DNA of 64,000 nt from Phycisphaerae bacterium (GCA_022072405.1 JAJVHX010000006.1:97336-161335), one strand, 5' to 3'. Counted from the stretch's first letter, positions 1 to 8,434 are shown. The notes: generated by a model not told the origin, from the letters alone. Numbers and translations are program-made.

Positions 1-87
1 CCGGTTGGCCGATAATTATTCAGTGTGCCCTGAAGAAACCGGCGCGGGTTTCACCGGTGCACCAATCCCGACACCGGAGCACAAGCC

Positions 88-834
88 ATGTCCACTGCCA
101 CTTCACTCTGGTCCCGCATCGGTCACTGGATCAAACCGACGGGTGAACGTATGCAAACACCCCACCTGGCGGAGCTGGATTATGATCTCACTGCCACGGA
201 GCCAGACGGCGAAGTCGCCGGCACCCCGGTTCGCCCCACGCGCCATCTTTTGCCCTGGCGCCGCCAGGAAGAGACGTTGCAACAGCTCCGGCGCGGATAT
301 GATGAGGTGCTGAATCTGGTGGGTTCGATTTCGCAGCATCTGGCTTCGCAGGATCAGCGCGGTGCCCAACTGGTGCAACTGCTGGACCGGCTCCAGCACC
401 AGTTTGAAGAGCTGCCGACCGCCGCCCGCCAGACCAGCAGCGCCGTTGCTCAATTGGCCCTGCAGGCGGAAGCCCACACCCGCCACACCCAGGCGATGGC
501 GACCGCGCTGGGTGATTTACCGCGCGCCGCCGCCGCCCAGACAGAAATGCTCGGGGTCATTTCTGCACAATTACAATCTTCCAATCTAGCCACCCAGCAA
601 CTGGGCCAGCAATTGGAATTGCTCAGCCGAGCGGTTAAAATAGTGCATGACTCCGGCGCTGAGCAGATCCGCACCCTGCAATCGATGCAAACGCTCGGCC
701 TGCGGCAGTCGGAACAGCTGGTCGATGCCCTCACGCGACACCATCAGCACTACCGCATTCTGCTGATGATCACCCTGGGACTCGCGGCCATCTCCGCCGG
801 TAGCACACTGGTTGGGCTGTTCACGGCGGGTTGA
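88..834 (+). CDS. Tail-anchored coiled-coil protein of unknown function
   Basis: A 248-residue protein that I do not recognise. Residues 1-75 are polar. Residues 75-220 are rich in Gln, Ala and Leu with heptad-like spacing, suggesting a long helical or coiled-coil rod. One hydrophobic segment near residues 225-245 (YRILLMITLGLAAISAGSTL) is followed by only a few residues, so it is probably a C-terminal membrane anchor with the rod in the cytoplasm. GGAG at 76-79 sits eight bases before the ATG. The next gene is a PilT-type ATPase on the same strand 65 bases downstream, so a link to pilus or surface motility machinery is possible but is inference from position only. Confidence 0.7.
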   Translation: MSTATSLWSRIGHWIKPTGERMQTPHLAELDYDLTATEPDGEVAGTPVRPTRHLLPWRRQEETLQQLRRGYDEVLNLVGSISQHLASQDQRGAQLVQLLDRLQHQFEELPTAARQTSSAVAQLALQAEAHTRHTQAMATALGDLPRAAAAQTEMLGVISAQLQSSNLATQQLGQQLELLSRAVKIVHDSGAEQIRTLQSMQTLGLRQSEQLVDALTRHHQHYRILLMITLGLAAISAGSTLVGLFTAG

Positions 835-899
835 TGGATTGACCCCCTCGTCATTTCCTGAACGGATTCTCTACTCGGCGCAGTGCCTGGGGAGGCTAT

Positions 900-2087
900 A
901 TGTCTACGGTCCCTTCGTTTACCAACGGTCCGGCCAAGGATGCCACCAAACGCATCCCGCCTGAACAATTCATGCAACAGTTGCTCAATGGCATGGCCCA
1001 GTTCGATGCCTCTGACCTGCACCTCAAAGTGGGATTTCAACCCTACTATCGCGTGGCGGGCACACTGCGCAAGATCGACGCCGGCCTGCTCGATTCTTCT
1101 GAATACGTCGAAGCCATGCTGAACCCTCTGGTGCCCCGTTCCCGCCGCCATGAATATGAAGAGCGCGGCGACCTCGATTTTTCCTGGCATGGTCCGGATG
1201 GTTCGCGTTATCGCGTCAACGTTTTTCGGGCTTCGGGGGATATGCACTCAGCCATTCGCCGCGTGAAAGGCAAAATTCCCGATTTTGAGGAATTACGTCT
1301 GCCGGCGATCTATCGCAAGCTGATCGAGCAGACCCATGACGGGTTGGTGCTGGTCACCGGGGTGACTGGTTCGGGCAAGAGCAGCACGCTGGCAGCGATG
1401 ATTGAATACATCAACGCCACACGCCAGGAACACATCATCACCATCGAAGACCCGATCGAGTTTGTCTTCCGTCCGCGCAAGAGCATTGTCTCGCAGCGGG
1501 AGATCGGTATCGATATTCCCAACTATGGCGAAGCCCTGCGCTATGTCGTCCGGCAGGATCCGGATGTGATTTTCATCGGCGAAATGCGTGACAAGGAAAC
1601 GGTGCTGGCTGCCTTACAAGCGGCGGAAACCGGCCACCTGGTCATGGGGTCACTGCACACCACGGACTGTATGCAGGCGTTTTCCCGTATTCTCGAATTC
1701 TTCCCGCAGGTGGAGCACAGCTTCATTCGATCGACCCTGGCCAACAGTCTGGCTGGTATCTGCTGCCAGCGGCTGATCCCGACCATCGATACCAAGATCG
1801 GCCGAGCCCCCGCTACGGAAGTATTGCTCAACAACCCCACGGTGCGTGAAAAAATCCGCGAAGGTGGTGAAGCGGATGTTCCGGCGATTATCGAAGGTTC
1901 CACCGGTGAAGGCATGCGCAACTTCACCATGTCGCTGGCGGAGATGATCGAGGGGGAAGTGATCTATTACGATACCGCCATGGAATACGCCCCCAACCGT
2001 GAAGCCCTTGCCAGCAAGACGCGCGGTATTAAGGTGGCCCAGACCTCATTGGTAGGCCGCCTCAAGGGACGGACCAGTAAATACTAG
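900..2087 (+). CDS. PilT/PilU-type twitching ATPase
   Basis: A 395-residue hexameric secretion ATPase of the type IV pilus retraction family. It hydrolyses ATP to drive pilin disassembly at the inner membrane. The Walker A motif GVTGSGKSS is at residues 154-162. It is followed by the Asp box (ITIEDPIEF), the Walker B region (DPDVIFIGEMRD) and the His box (GSLHTTD). The N-terminal part (ASDLHLKVG) is the usual PilT N-domain. The C-terminal region carries the methionine-rich TMSLAEMIEGEVI stretch typical of PilU-like paralogues, so PilU is as likely as PilT. GGAGG lies five bases before the ATG. No pilin, PilB or PilC gene is nearby, although two pilin-like proteins are encoded at 15.3 and 23.0 kb. 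Confidence 0.9.
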   Translation: MSTVPSFTNGPAKDATKRIPPEQFMQQLLNGMAQFDASDLHLKVGFQPYYRVAGTLRKIDAGLLDSSEYVEAMLNPLVPRSRRHEYEERGDLDFSWHGPDGSRYRVNVFRASGDMHSAIRRVKGKIPDFEELRLPAIYRKLIEQTHDGLVLVTGVTGSGKSSTLAAMIEYINATRQEHIITIEDPIEFVFRPRKSIVSQREIGIDIPNYGEALRYVVRQDPDVIFIGEMRDKETVLAALQAAETGHLVMGSLHTTDCMQAFSRILEFFPQVEHSFIRSTLANSLAGICCQRLIPTIDTKIGRAPATEVLLNNPTVREKIREGGEADVPAIIEGSTGEGMRNFTMSLAEMIEGEVIYYDTAMEYAPNREALASKTRGIKVAQTSLVGRLKGRTSKY

Positions 2088-2155
2088 AGCAGTTTCAACA
2101 GGAGTGTTGCGGCTGACCTCCGAGTCCGCCGTCGCTGTCGTGAAAGGATCGATCG

Positions 2156-2365
2156 ATGACCCCCACAGATGCACATCCTTCTGATAACCCTGTGGCGCTG
2201 CCCGAAGGAATGACTCTGCAGCAATGGTATGCCGGTCTGGCGATGAATGGCATTCTTTCCGGCTACGATATGGTCAAACCTGATTCCTGGCTGCCCAAGC
2301 CGGAAATAGTGGCGGAATATGCCGTGAAGATCGCCGAGACGCTCTGCAAACTGCAGGAACGCTGA
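2156..2365 (+). CDS. Small phage-like hypothetical protein
   Basis: A 69-residue protein with AAAGGA seven bases before the ATG. The core reads MTLQQWYAGLAMNGIL..., then PEIVAEYAVKIAETL near the C-terminus. As I recall it, this pattern resembles a small protein family common in prophages and phage-derived islands (typically 'TLRDYFAAQALxGLL ... IAxxAYxxADAML'). Its function is unknown even in phages. There are no other phage genes in the window, so it may be a domesticated remnant or a host member of the family. Confidence 0.55.
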   Translation: MTPTDAHPSDNPVALPEGMTLQQWYAGLAMNGILSGYDMVKPDSWLPKPEIVAEYAVKIAETLCKLQER

Positions 2366-2400
2366 TTGATTGCCTTGACTAGAGTGGATTTGTGATCATC

Positions 2401-2476
2401 GTTCCGCGGTATGGGGAATGCGTGTGCCACGGCTCTGTGAGCCGTGAGAGATAGCAGCTATTCACCACGGTTGACA
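2401..2476 (-). repeat. Dispersed hairpin repeat, family C, copy 1
   Basis: Read on the minus strand, this stretch matches 48051-48128 on the plus strand along nearly its whole length. It contains the same hairpin (CACGGCTC, a 3-base loop, GAGCCGTG) and the same flanks (GTCAACCGTGGTGAATA before, ATACC-CGGAAC after). The first hairpin arm present in the other copy is missing here. No reading frame is shared, so this is a non-coding dispersed repeat. It lies in the 233-base gap between the small protein gene and the DotU-like gene. Confidence 0.8.
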
Positions 2477-2540
2477 CCTCTCTGACACACCCCGAAAGAT
2501 CTCTATCGAGCGGACCCATAAAATTCAAACCGCTCTGTAA

Positions 2541-2592
2541 GCGTTTTCAAAATTACATAAATGGGCGCCGCACGGGTCAAAAAGCCTGTGGT
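2541..2592 (-). repeat. Partial copy of dispersed repeat family D
   Basis: On the minus strand this reads GGCTTTTTGACCCGTGCGG, then CGCCCATTTATGTAATTTTGAAAAC. It aligns with the right half of the complete element at 22921-23003 (CGCCCATTTACGCAATTTTGAAACC). The left inverted repeat is not recognisable. It abuts the stop codon of the DotU-like gene. Confidence 0.65.
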
Positions 2593-2598
2593 TTGTGC

Positions 2599-3336
2599 TT
2601 AAGGTTGGCTGGTGCTGAAGGCGTTCCCGGCCGTTTCAGCAGCACTGGTTAATTCGGCCAGCAGATCCGCGCCCAGCATTTGTCGCAAGCCCAGCAGCAG
2701 GATCACCAGCCCGACCATCACCGCCGCCAAAGTAACCAGCCGCAACGGACCTTCGTGATGCGGTGGAATTTCCAGGGTATGTTCGTAGGCCTGGGGGAAA
2801 AGGCGACGGAGCTGGGTCTGCTCCACACCCGGCAGGCGGTTGGCCAACTCCCGCACCAGCCGCTCCAGTTCCTGGGGTTGCCCGGCATATTTGCCGGCGA
2901 ATCCGAAGCGCAGGCTGAGATAAAATACGGTCAGCAATTCCACCAGCCGCGCTCCTTCGGCGCTGCGGCCGCTCCGCGCCGCATCAGCACGTTGCAGCAC
3001 GCTCTGCAGATCATCATAAAAATAAACCCCGCGCATGCGTTGCGGGTGGCCCAATAATTCCGCTTCCAGCGTCCGGCCGGCCCACCAGCCGCGATACTCC
3101 CAGTTCGTTTCGCAGCACACTTCATCCAGCAGATAGATCAGCGCCCGCCGGGCGATCGCCCAGTCACCGCTCAGGGCGGATTGCCCCTCCGCCTGCAATG
3201 CCAGATCATGCAGTAGCTGCACCAGTTCGCTGCGCAGGGCTTCACCGGTGACGGGTTGGCCGCGCTGCACCTGGCGTAAAAACCGCGCCACCACGAGGAA
3301 TACCGGTGTCGCCAGTTTGTTCAATTCGCCCGCCAT
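2599..3336 (-). CDS. DotU/TssL-family membrane protein
   Basis: A 245-residue protein resembling DotU/IcmH/TssL, an inner-membrane component of type VI and type IVb secretion systems that normally pairs with IcmF/TssM. Visible family features are the helical start (LATPVFLVVARFLRQVQRG), the core ARRALIYLLDEVCCETNW, then GVYFYDDLQ, then LLTVFYLSLRFGFAGKY, which corresponds to the family's 'LLELMYLCLALGFEGKY' block. A single membrane segment lies near residues 200-220, as in TssL, and the C-terminal tail is short. It is the last gene of a minus-strand trio, 25 bases after the TagH-C-like gene. No IcmF/TssM gene follows: the next genes downstream are on the opposite strand. The family assignment is from motif recognition. 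Confidence 0.75.
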   Translation of the reverse strand: MAGELNKLATPVFLVVARFLRQVQRGQPVTGEALRSELVQLLHDLALQAEGQSALSGDWAIARRALIYLLDEVCCETNWEYRGWWAGRTLEAELLGHPQRMRGVYFYDDLQSVLQRADAARSGRSAEGARLVELLTVFYLSLRFGFAGKYAGQPQELERLVRELANRLPGVEQTQLRRLFPQAYEHTLEIPPHHEGPLRLVTLAAVMVGLVILLLGLRQMLGADLLAELTSAAETAGNAFSTSQP

Positions 3337-3361
3337 GAAACCTTCCTGTTACTGATCCGTG

Positions 3362-3970
3362 TCAACTGCTCGAACTCCCGCCCCCCAGCGCGGTATAGGC
3401 TTCGAGGGTTTTCTGGGCCTGGGTGGATTTCATCTGGTCGCTTTGGCGGAGCGGCAGTTCATGCCGGATAATCATCTGGAAGTACTGCCAGAAAGCCACC
3501 TCTTCGCTGGACCAGCGTTTTTTCTCTACCGGCCAAGTGGTCGGATTGAGCGCCTCAGCCAGTTGCTGCGAGCTTTGTTCGCAGGTGCTGTGAATCCCCG
3601 CCACCATCGCCGCCCACCAGCGCAACAGTAGCTGGCTGTATTGCTGTACGCGGTTCAGACGCGTATTGCCCGGCTTGAGCACCGCCGCCACGGTATCCTG
3701 TATATTGAGCAGCCCCTGCCGCTGCAGAGTTTCTGCCATGCTTTTCAACGAGCTGTTATTCTTACTCAATATCATCAGCTCAGAGAGGATGGTTCGATCC
3801 AGACGGGACAGCAGCTCGACCAGCACTTTTACGACTTGAGCCAGTTTTTCTGCTGTTTCGGGCGAAGCGGTGAGACCGGCCAGATCAGGATGCACCTCCG
3901 CCAAAATGCTCCCCAGCGAGTTTCCCCGGGCAGAATCGTTGTTAGCGGCTGAATTGGCGGCGTCCATCAC
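3362..3970 (-). CDS. Protein resembling the C-terminal domain of TagH/VasC (T6SS FHA protein)
   Basis: A 202-residue soluble helical protein. The order of blocks is VVKVLVELLSRLDRTILSEL, then NNSSLKS, then AAMVAGIHSTCEQSSQQLAEALNP, then FWQYFQMI. This resembles the C-terminal domain of type VI secretion FHA proteins (TagH/ImpI/VasC), which runs 'LLELLRAR...ENNPLKFS...HQLALLAGMxAALxxLLxxFdP...'. The FHA domain is absent, so it would be a stand-alone C-domain. Its position between a pseudokinase-FGE gene and a DotU-like gene fits, because kinase, FHA protein and DotU are commonly neighbours in T6SS loci. The match is weak enough that a different helical family remains possible. The N-terminus (about 25 residues) and the C-terminal Gly/Ser tail look disordered. 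Confidence 0.5.
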   Translation of the reverse strand: MMDAANSAANNDSARGNSLGSILAEVHPDLAGLTASPETAEKLAQVVKVLVELLSRLDRTILSELMILSKNNSSLKSMAETLQRQGLLNIQDTVAAVLKPGNTRLNRVQQYSQLLLRWWAAMVAGIHSTCEQSSQQLAEALNPTTWPVEKKRWSSEEVAFWQYFQMIIRHELPLRQSDQMKSTQAQKTLEAYTALGGGSSSS

Positions 3971-4061
3971 GATTAACCATCCATCCAGATCCAGAATTGA
4001 TACGCCCGTGTGTTATGCTTATACGCATTCACGACCGACTGCCAAGATACTCCATGCCGGC

Positions 4062-7000
4062 CTACTTTTCCATCTTCTCGCGGATGAGCGCAATCGCAGC
4101 CGGTGGCAGCGTGACCGGCTGACACCAGCGGAAGCCGATGGTGCCATACTTCAGTTGTCGCTGGATCGCGCGGGAAGTGGGCGCGATCACGCGCGGACCT
4201 TCCAGATCGTACCAGCAGCCGCCCATGATCAGGGGAGTAGAATCCGCTGGATCGGGCTGGCAGAATTCCCACACCCCGCCGAAGAAATGGGCTGATCCGG
4301 GCTGTTCGGTTGTCTCATCCACAGCTGCGGCCGCCCGCAGCCACTCCGCACGGGTTGGTAGCCGCCCGCCGAACTGCTGAGCGAGAGCAAGAGCTTCATC
4401 ATAACTGAGTCCCACGACCTGTTCCTGCGGAGTGGCGCCCACCAGCTCCTTCCATAGCTCCCAGGGACGGTCCGCTCGCCGCCAATACTTCAACACATCC
4501 GCGACCGTGACTTCCTGCTCCTGGACATATAACAATGGGTCGCTGTCCGACAGCGGTTTGATCAGGCGGAAGGTCATCGCGCTACCGGTCAGGCGCAGCC
4601 GCCTCGGCCAGCCGGCCAACCGCTCTTCCTCCAGTGGTTCAAATCGGTTGCTGATCTGGTCCACCGCGTCGAACCACTGTATGAGTGTAGTACGTTCCTC
4701 ATTGTTCAGATCTCGTCCCGCCTGGGCGCGAAATTCAACAGTCAGCTCACCGGCGGAGGACCAGGACAGATTCGTCAAACGCTGTACCCAGTTCTGATAG
4801 GCCAGCCCCTGTACGAGCCACAAGGGATCACTGGTACGATCCCATTCCAGCGTGGTACCGCGCACCATGAATCCCAGCCGTTTGACGCCGTAGCGGGTGG
4901 CGACTTCCGACGTTACTCCCTGCGGAATCAATTCCACGATCAGTCGATCCGCCATTTCAGCATCTTCGCGCAATTGCCAATTGATGGAAATTTTTTCCTG
5001 CTGGAAGCGCGCCAACATGGCTTCGATCTCGTCGCTCCGCCGAGCCGTACCGGGAAACAGTTGCAGATAATCGGCGGCCTGCGCTGCGTTCCAGCTGGCT
5101 TGCAGCCGCTGCAATAGTTGCTGACCCTGTTGTTGGCGGAGTAACGGTGCCGGAGCGGTAGGCCAATCGAGCGTCAATCCCTGACGCACTCCCCATTCCG
5201 TTTCGGGGGCCAGCTCCAGAGGCAAAGCTCCGATGGTGTATTCCTGTTCGTTGAGTATCCCCGGTTGATAGGCAATCGTGGCGGTTAAGGAACCGCTTCC
5301 GGTATTCAAGGGACCATATTGCAGCTCTGCACTGCGACACTGCTGCACCCACGCCAAAGTCGTCGGCAAGCTGGTGGTTGATCCCTGGCCGAGCAAATCG
5401 GTGAGGCGTACTTCATCGTGAGCGAGAAAAGCGGTGCGAATATCTGCGAGAGTCTGCTGCATGCACCACTCGCGATGTTCCAGCGGTTCATCGGCGGGGT
5501 TCAGCTCCACACGCAACAGACGACATGCACCAGCTTCCGCACACTCATATCGCCAGATCATCGCCCAGGGCAGATCGTTGATCAGTTTCCCGTTGGTATC
5601 GCTTACCCGTACTTCGGTGGAGACGGCTGTTTCGCCCGGCAGCGGTTTGAATGGTCCCAGTTCTATTTTTTTCCGTTGGGCCTGAAATCCCAGATACCCC
5701 AGTGTATTGATGGGCGTCGGTGTATCGCTGCCCGTGAGCAGCGCAGCCACGGCTTGTCGCGCAGCGGCGCCGGAGGTGGCCTGATTGAAGGTCTGGCGGA
5801 CCCGACCCATCAGTTCAATGACGGCGGGTGAAAGTTGGGCTAATGCCAGTTGGTCAATTCGCGCACTCAGAATCGCCGGCCACTGTTCGGCGGGGGGTTC
5901 CGTGAACTGCAGTTGAGTGGTTTGCTGGCTTCGAGTGAAGCGAATCGTTTGCAGCGGATCACCAAAACGCACCACCGCCTGGCCGGTCCGCCGCCAGAAA
6001 TCGCTATAGGCGATATCATTCACGGCAAAGCGTTGCTGGCCGGAGACGCGTTGCAGACCAGTGAGCAGTCGATCAAGCTGGGCGTCATCACCGGTGGCCG
6101 ACCAGGCCTGCAGCCAGGCTTTCCCCGATTGTTTCTGCCAACTCTCATTGAGGGCCTCAGTCAATCGGGCCAATTCCCGGCGTACCCATTGATCCTGCCG
6201 ACTGCGCTGCCACTGAATCACTCCGCTGGTGATCGCTCCCGCCAAAAGTAACAGTCCCAGTGAAGCCGCCACCGCGTGTCGCCGCCACCAGGCGGTCCAG
6301 CGGGCCCGCGCGGCCTGCAGCTGCTGTTCGACCTGCGCCTGCCGCCGCTCTGTGGCTTCACGTTCTTCGCGCAAGCGGAGCTGTTCCTGCAGATATTGCT
6401 GGCGAGCCGCTTCTTCCGAAGTCGTAGCGGAAGCAGCGGGGGTGGGGGTGCTATGAGTTTCGATGGTGGCAGCGGGACGTTGTGGTGCGGCTGGAGTCTC
6501 GGCTGCTTCCAGTCGGCAGTTCTGCAGTGCCGTCAGCATTTCCTGAAAACTGGCATAACGCAGTTCACGTTCACTGCGCAGACCTTTGTAGATAATGTTG
6601 GATAATTCGACCGGCACGCCGGGCAGTTTTTTATGCGGCGGTACCGGCACTTCCACCAGTATCTGATAGCGGCAATCTTCCGCATCATCCCGAATGGCCC
6701 CGAAGGGATGCTTGCCGCAGGCCAGCTCATAGAGCAGGACCGCCACCGCGAAGAGATCGACACCCTCGTCGATTCGACGGGGATCGTTCCAGCGTTCCGG
6801 AGCCACCCAGCTGGCGAATTGTTCGATCAGCGAAGCATTGTCGGCAGGGATTAGCGGTTGGATCAGTTCCGCCACACCCAGGTCGAGTATGCGCAGATGA
6901 CCCTGCTCATCGAGCACGACATTCCCTCCGCTCAGGCTGCCGTGCCGGGCCTGCGGTGTGAGGCCCGGTGGATAGAGTCGGGTGAAAACCTCCGCCAGTT

Positions 7001-7253
7001 CCACCGCCCAGTGCAGCAATTGTTCAGCGGCAGGACGTTCTCCCAGACTCATTAAACCCAGGCTGGTGCGGCAGGTCAGGTCATAGTTCAGAACGAGTCC
7101 ATCCTCCAGCAGATCGATCTGGCTGGCCGCTACCAGGCGTGAATCCTGCCGGCTCCATTCGGTCTGTCGGGATTGCAGTCCCGCCAGTGAGCTGCGCAGT
7201 TGCTCACGTTCGGCAGAATTGATCGATACCGGTAAGGTGAATATTCTTTGCAT
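4062..7253 (-). CDS. Membrane-spanning pseudokinase with C-terminal FGE-like domain
   Basis: A 1063-residue protein. Residues 1-245 follow the Ser/Thr kinase fold: there is an APE motif at 151-153 and DLFAVAVLLYELACGKHPF at about 166-184. However, the catalytic loop reads HGSLSGGN (104-111) where HRDLKPxN is expected, and DFG is DLG (124-126). No VAIK lysine or Gly-rich loop is visible, so phosphotransfer is unlikely. A Thr/Ala/Pro linker, a charged coiled coil (about 280-320) and one membrane helix (about 327-348) follow. The large extracytoplasmic region contains repeated 'W..IL..R' type segments and ends in a formylglycine-generating-enzyme/sulfatase-modifying-factor-like domain (FGGRLPTRAEWLRAAA, GGVWEF, MGGCWYD, IGFRWCQP). 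T6SS kinases of the PpkA/TagE group are often neighbours of FHA and DotU genes. First gene of a three-gene run. RBS weak. Confidence 0.8.
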   Translation of the reverse strand: MQRIFTLPVSINSAEREQLRSSLAGLQSRQTEWSRQDSRLVAASQIDLLEDGLVLNYDLTCRTSLGLMSLGERPAAEQLLHWAVELAEVFTRLYPPGLTPQARHGSLSGGNVVLDEQGHLRILDLGVAELIQPLIPADNASLIEQFASWVAPERWNDPRRIDEGVDLFAVAVLLYELACGKHPFGAIRDDAEDCRYQILVEVPVPPHKKLPGVPVELSNIIYKGLRSERELRYASFQEMLTALQNCRLEAAETPAAPQRPAATIETHSTPTPAASATTSEEAARQQYLQEQLRLREEREATERRQAQVEQQLQAARARWTAWWRRHAVAASLGLLLLAGAITSGVIQWQRSRQDQWVRRELARLTEALNESWQKQSGKAWLQAWSATGDDAQLDRLLTGLQRVSGQQRFAVNDIAYSDFWRRTGQAVVRFGDPLQTIRFTRSQQTTQLQFTEPPAEQWPAILSARIDQLALAQLSPAVIELMGRVRQTFNQATSGAAARQAVAALLTGSDTPTPINTLGYLGFQAQRKKIELGPFKPLPGETAVSTEVRVSDTNGKLINDLPWAMIWRYECAEAGACRLLRVELNPADEPLEHREWCMQQTLADIRTAFLAHDEVRLTDLLGQGSTTSLPTTLAWVQQCRSAELQYGPLNTGSGSLTATIAYQPGILNEQEYTIGALPLELAPETEWGVRQGLTLDWPTAPAPLLRQQQGQQLLQRLQASWNAAQAADYLQLFPGTARRSDEIEAMLARFQQEKISINWQLREDAEMADRLIVELIPQGVTSEVATRYGVKRLGFMVRGTTLEWDRTSDPLWLVQGLAYQNWVQRLTNLSWSSAGELTVEFRAQAGRDLNNEERTTLIQWFDAVDQISNRFEPLEEERLAGWPRRLRLTGSAMTFRLIKPLSDSDPLLYVQEQEVTVADVLKYWRRADRPWELWKELVGATPQEQVVGLSYDEALALAQQFGGRLPTRAEWLRAAAAVDETTEQPGSAHFFGGVWEFCQPDPADSTPLIMGGCWYDLEGPRVIAPTSRAIQRQLKYGTIGFRWCQPVTLPPAAIALIREKMEK

Positions 7254-7297
7254 ATCCGGTCATCTCACCTGCACGGGTTTATCCGGAAATAGATTAC

Positions 7298-7337
7298 CAA
7301 AAAAAAGAGCGATTCGCCGCCTGGGGCGATATCGCTC
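7298..7337 (-). terminator. Rho-independent terminator after the lipoprotein gene
   Basis: Read on the minus strand, GAGCGAT-ATCGCC pairs with GGCGA-ATCGCTC around a short loop and is followed by eight T. It lies 28 bases beyond the stop codon of the lipoprotein gene at 7365 and just upstream of the pseudokinase start. Confidence 0.85.
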
Positions 7338-7364
7338 TGAAAAATCAGGAAGATTCTGTCCGGC

Positions 7365-8063
7365 TTACAGATCGCAGGGATCAACAGCCGGCGTCGATTC
7401 GGTGCCTTGCCGCAATTGCGTCCAGGCACCGCAGACATTATCAAGCACATCAAAGAAATCAGTAATGATGCCATCAACCACGCCGAAAGCGATTTCAGGA
7501 ATGCCCGCATCGGCAGCCGCCTGGCGGGCGAGAGCAATCACTTCATCCAGCGCGGCATCGCGATTGGCCCAGTAGAGATCGCAGAAGGTATCCATGCCGG
7601 TGACGATCTGGGAGCAATCCGTTTCGTCCTGCAAAATGATACGGGCGGCTTCATCACCCAGAATTCGGCCAAAGGCGTCGCCTACATTGGTCGTGAAGGT
7701 CTGTTCACCGGCAAAGGGGAAGTTACCGCTGATGGTCACTTCGCCCCGGTCGGCGCTGAAGACGGCTTCATAGGCGCTGGGGGTGGTCAATCGATTAACT
7801 ACGGCTACGCCGGTCGAATTGCTTAGTTCCGCATCGAATCCGACTACCGATCCATCACTGCCGGTTATCGTTTCCAGGTTGCGGCCATCGTCGGTCAGTT
7901 CCATCGTAAAATTGACACCATCATCACTCAATACGGCGCCATCGAGCGGGTTACTGCCGCCGCCGCTGGTGATCGCCGCGGGCGAATCGCCGCCGCAACC
8001 CGTCAAGCTGATCAGTACCCCGAGTAAGCATAGACCGAGCGAATAGACTTTTTTCAACTGCAT
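7365..8063 (-). CDS. Putative lipoprotein of unknown function
   Basis: A 232-residue secreted protein. The chosen start (ATG at 8063) has GGAGG nine bases upstream; an in-frame TTG at 8090 lies before that ribosome site and is rejected. The N-terminus MQLKKVYSLGLCLLGVLISL is followed by the lipobox LTGC, so Cys is expected to be lipidated. A Gly/Ser linker follows, then a region of beta-strand-like repeats (residues 30-120), then a helical C-terminal part with several Cys (DETDCSQIVTGMDTFCDLYW, DNVCGAWTQLR, VDPCDL) that could form disulfides. I do not recognise the family. Monocistronic: a putative promoter at 8130-8157 and a terminator at 7298-7337. Confidence 0.8.
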   Translation of the reverse strand: MQLKKVYSLGLCLLGVLISLTGCGGDSPAAITSGGGSNPLDGAVLSDDGVNFTMELTDDGRNLETITGSDGSVVGFDAELSNSTGVAVVNRLTTPSAYEAVFSADRGEVTISGNFPFAGEQTFTTNVGDAFGRILGDEAARIILQDETDCSQIVTGMDTFCDLYWANRDAALDEVIALARQAAADAGIPEIAFGVVDGIITDFFDVLDNVCGAWTQLRQGTESTPAVDPCDL

Positions 8064-8129
8064 GTAGTAGTCCTCCGATTCGTTTGGCAATCTTGGTGGA
8101 TTGGCGAGAATTCAGCCGAATGCATGAAT

Positions 8130-8157
8130 TCTATATAGCCTCAAACTCATCGGACAA
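8130..8157 (-). promoter_or_regulatory. Putative sigma70-type promoter of the lipoprotein gene
   Basis: On the minus strand TTGTCC (8152-8157) and TATAGA (8130-8135) are separated by 16 bases, and lie about 70 bases before the lipoprotein start codon. This is a motif match only. Confidence 0.4.
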
Positions 8158-8288
8158 GTCACCATCCCATCTGTAATTAGATATTCTTAAGTCCTGATTG
8201 CCCGAAGCTGAGGCCGAAGTGGTCTTAACCTTATGTTACGCTTGATGATCATAGAAAAGACGGACTAGCTGGGTTTGAGATGAAAATG

Positions 8289-8321
8289 CAAAAAAAAGAC
8301 CGGCCCCCCAAGGCCGGTCTC
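8289..8321 (-). terminator. Rho-independent terminator after the OmpR-type regulator
   Basis: On the minus strand GACCGGCC pairs with GGCCGGTC (8298-8305 with 8312-8319), followed by a run of at least seven T. It lies about 115 bases beyond the regulator's stop. The remainder of the 371-base gap 8064-8434 holds the lipoprotein promoter region and nothing else I can recognise. Confidence 0.9.
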
Positions 8322-8434
8322 GTTTATCCGGGTTCCATCTTGCTCTCCACCCCGTCGAACCGATGGATACCAGGTCAAGGTATCAGAATGTCTTTGGCTC
8401 CGTTGCGCGTCGTACGCTGTTATTTTTATTTGAA

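Noticed and set aside
1..60. Similarity between the window start (CCGGTT...AACCGG around GATAATTATTC) and the inverted repeat near 59330-59365
   Set aside because: Both have CCGG-type inverted ends around an ATTATT core, but the alignment is too loose to claim a repeat family from two copies.
2366..2598. CRISPR-like repeats here or elsewhere
   Set aside because: The repeats found are dispersed single elements with no regular spacing. No array or cas gene is seen in the window.
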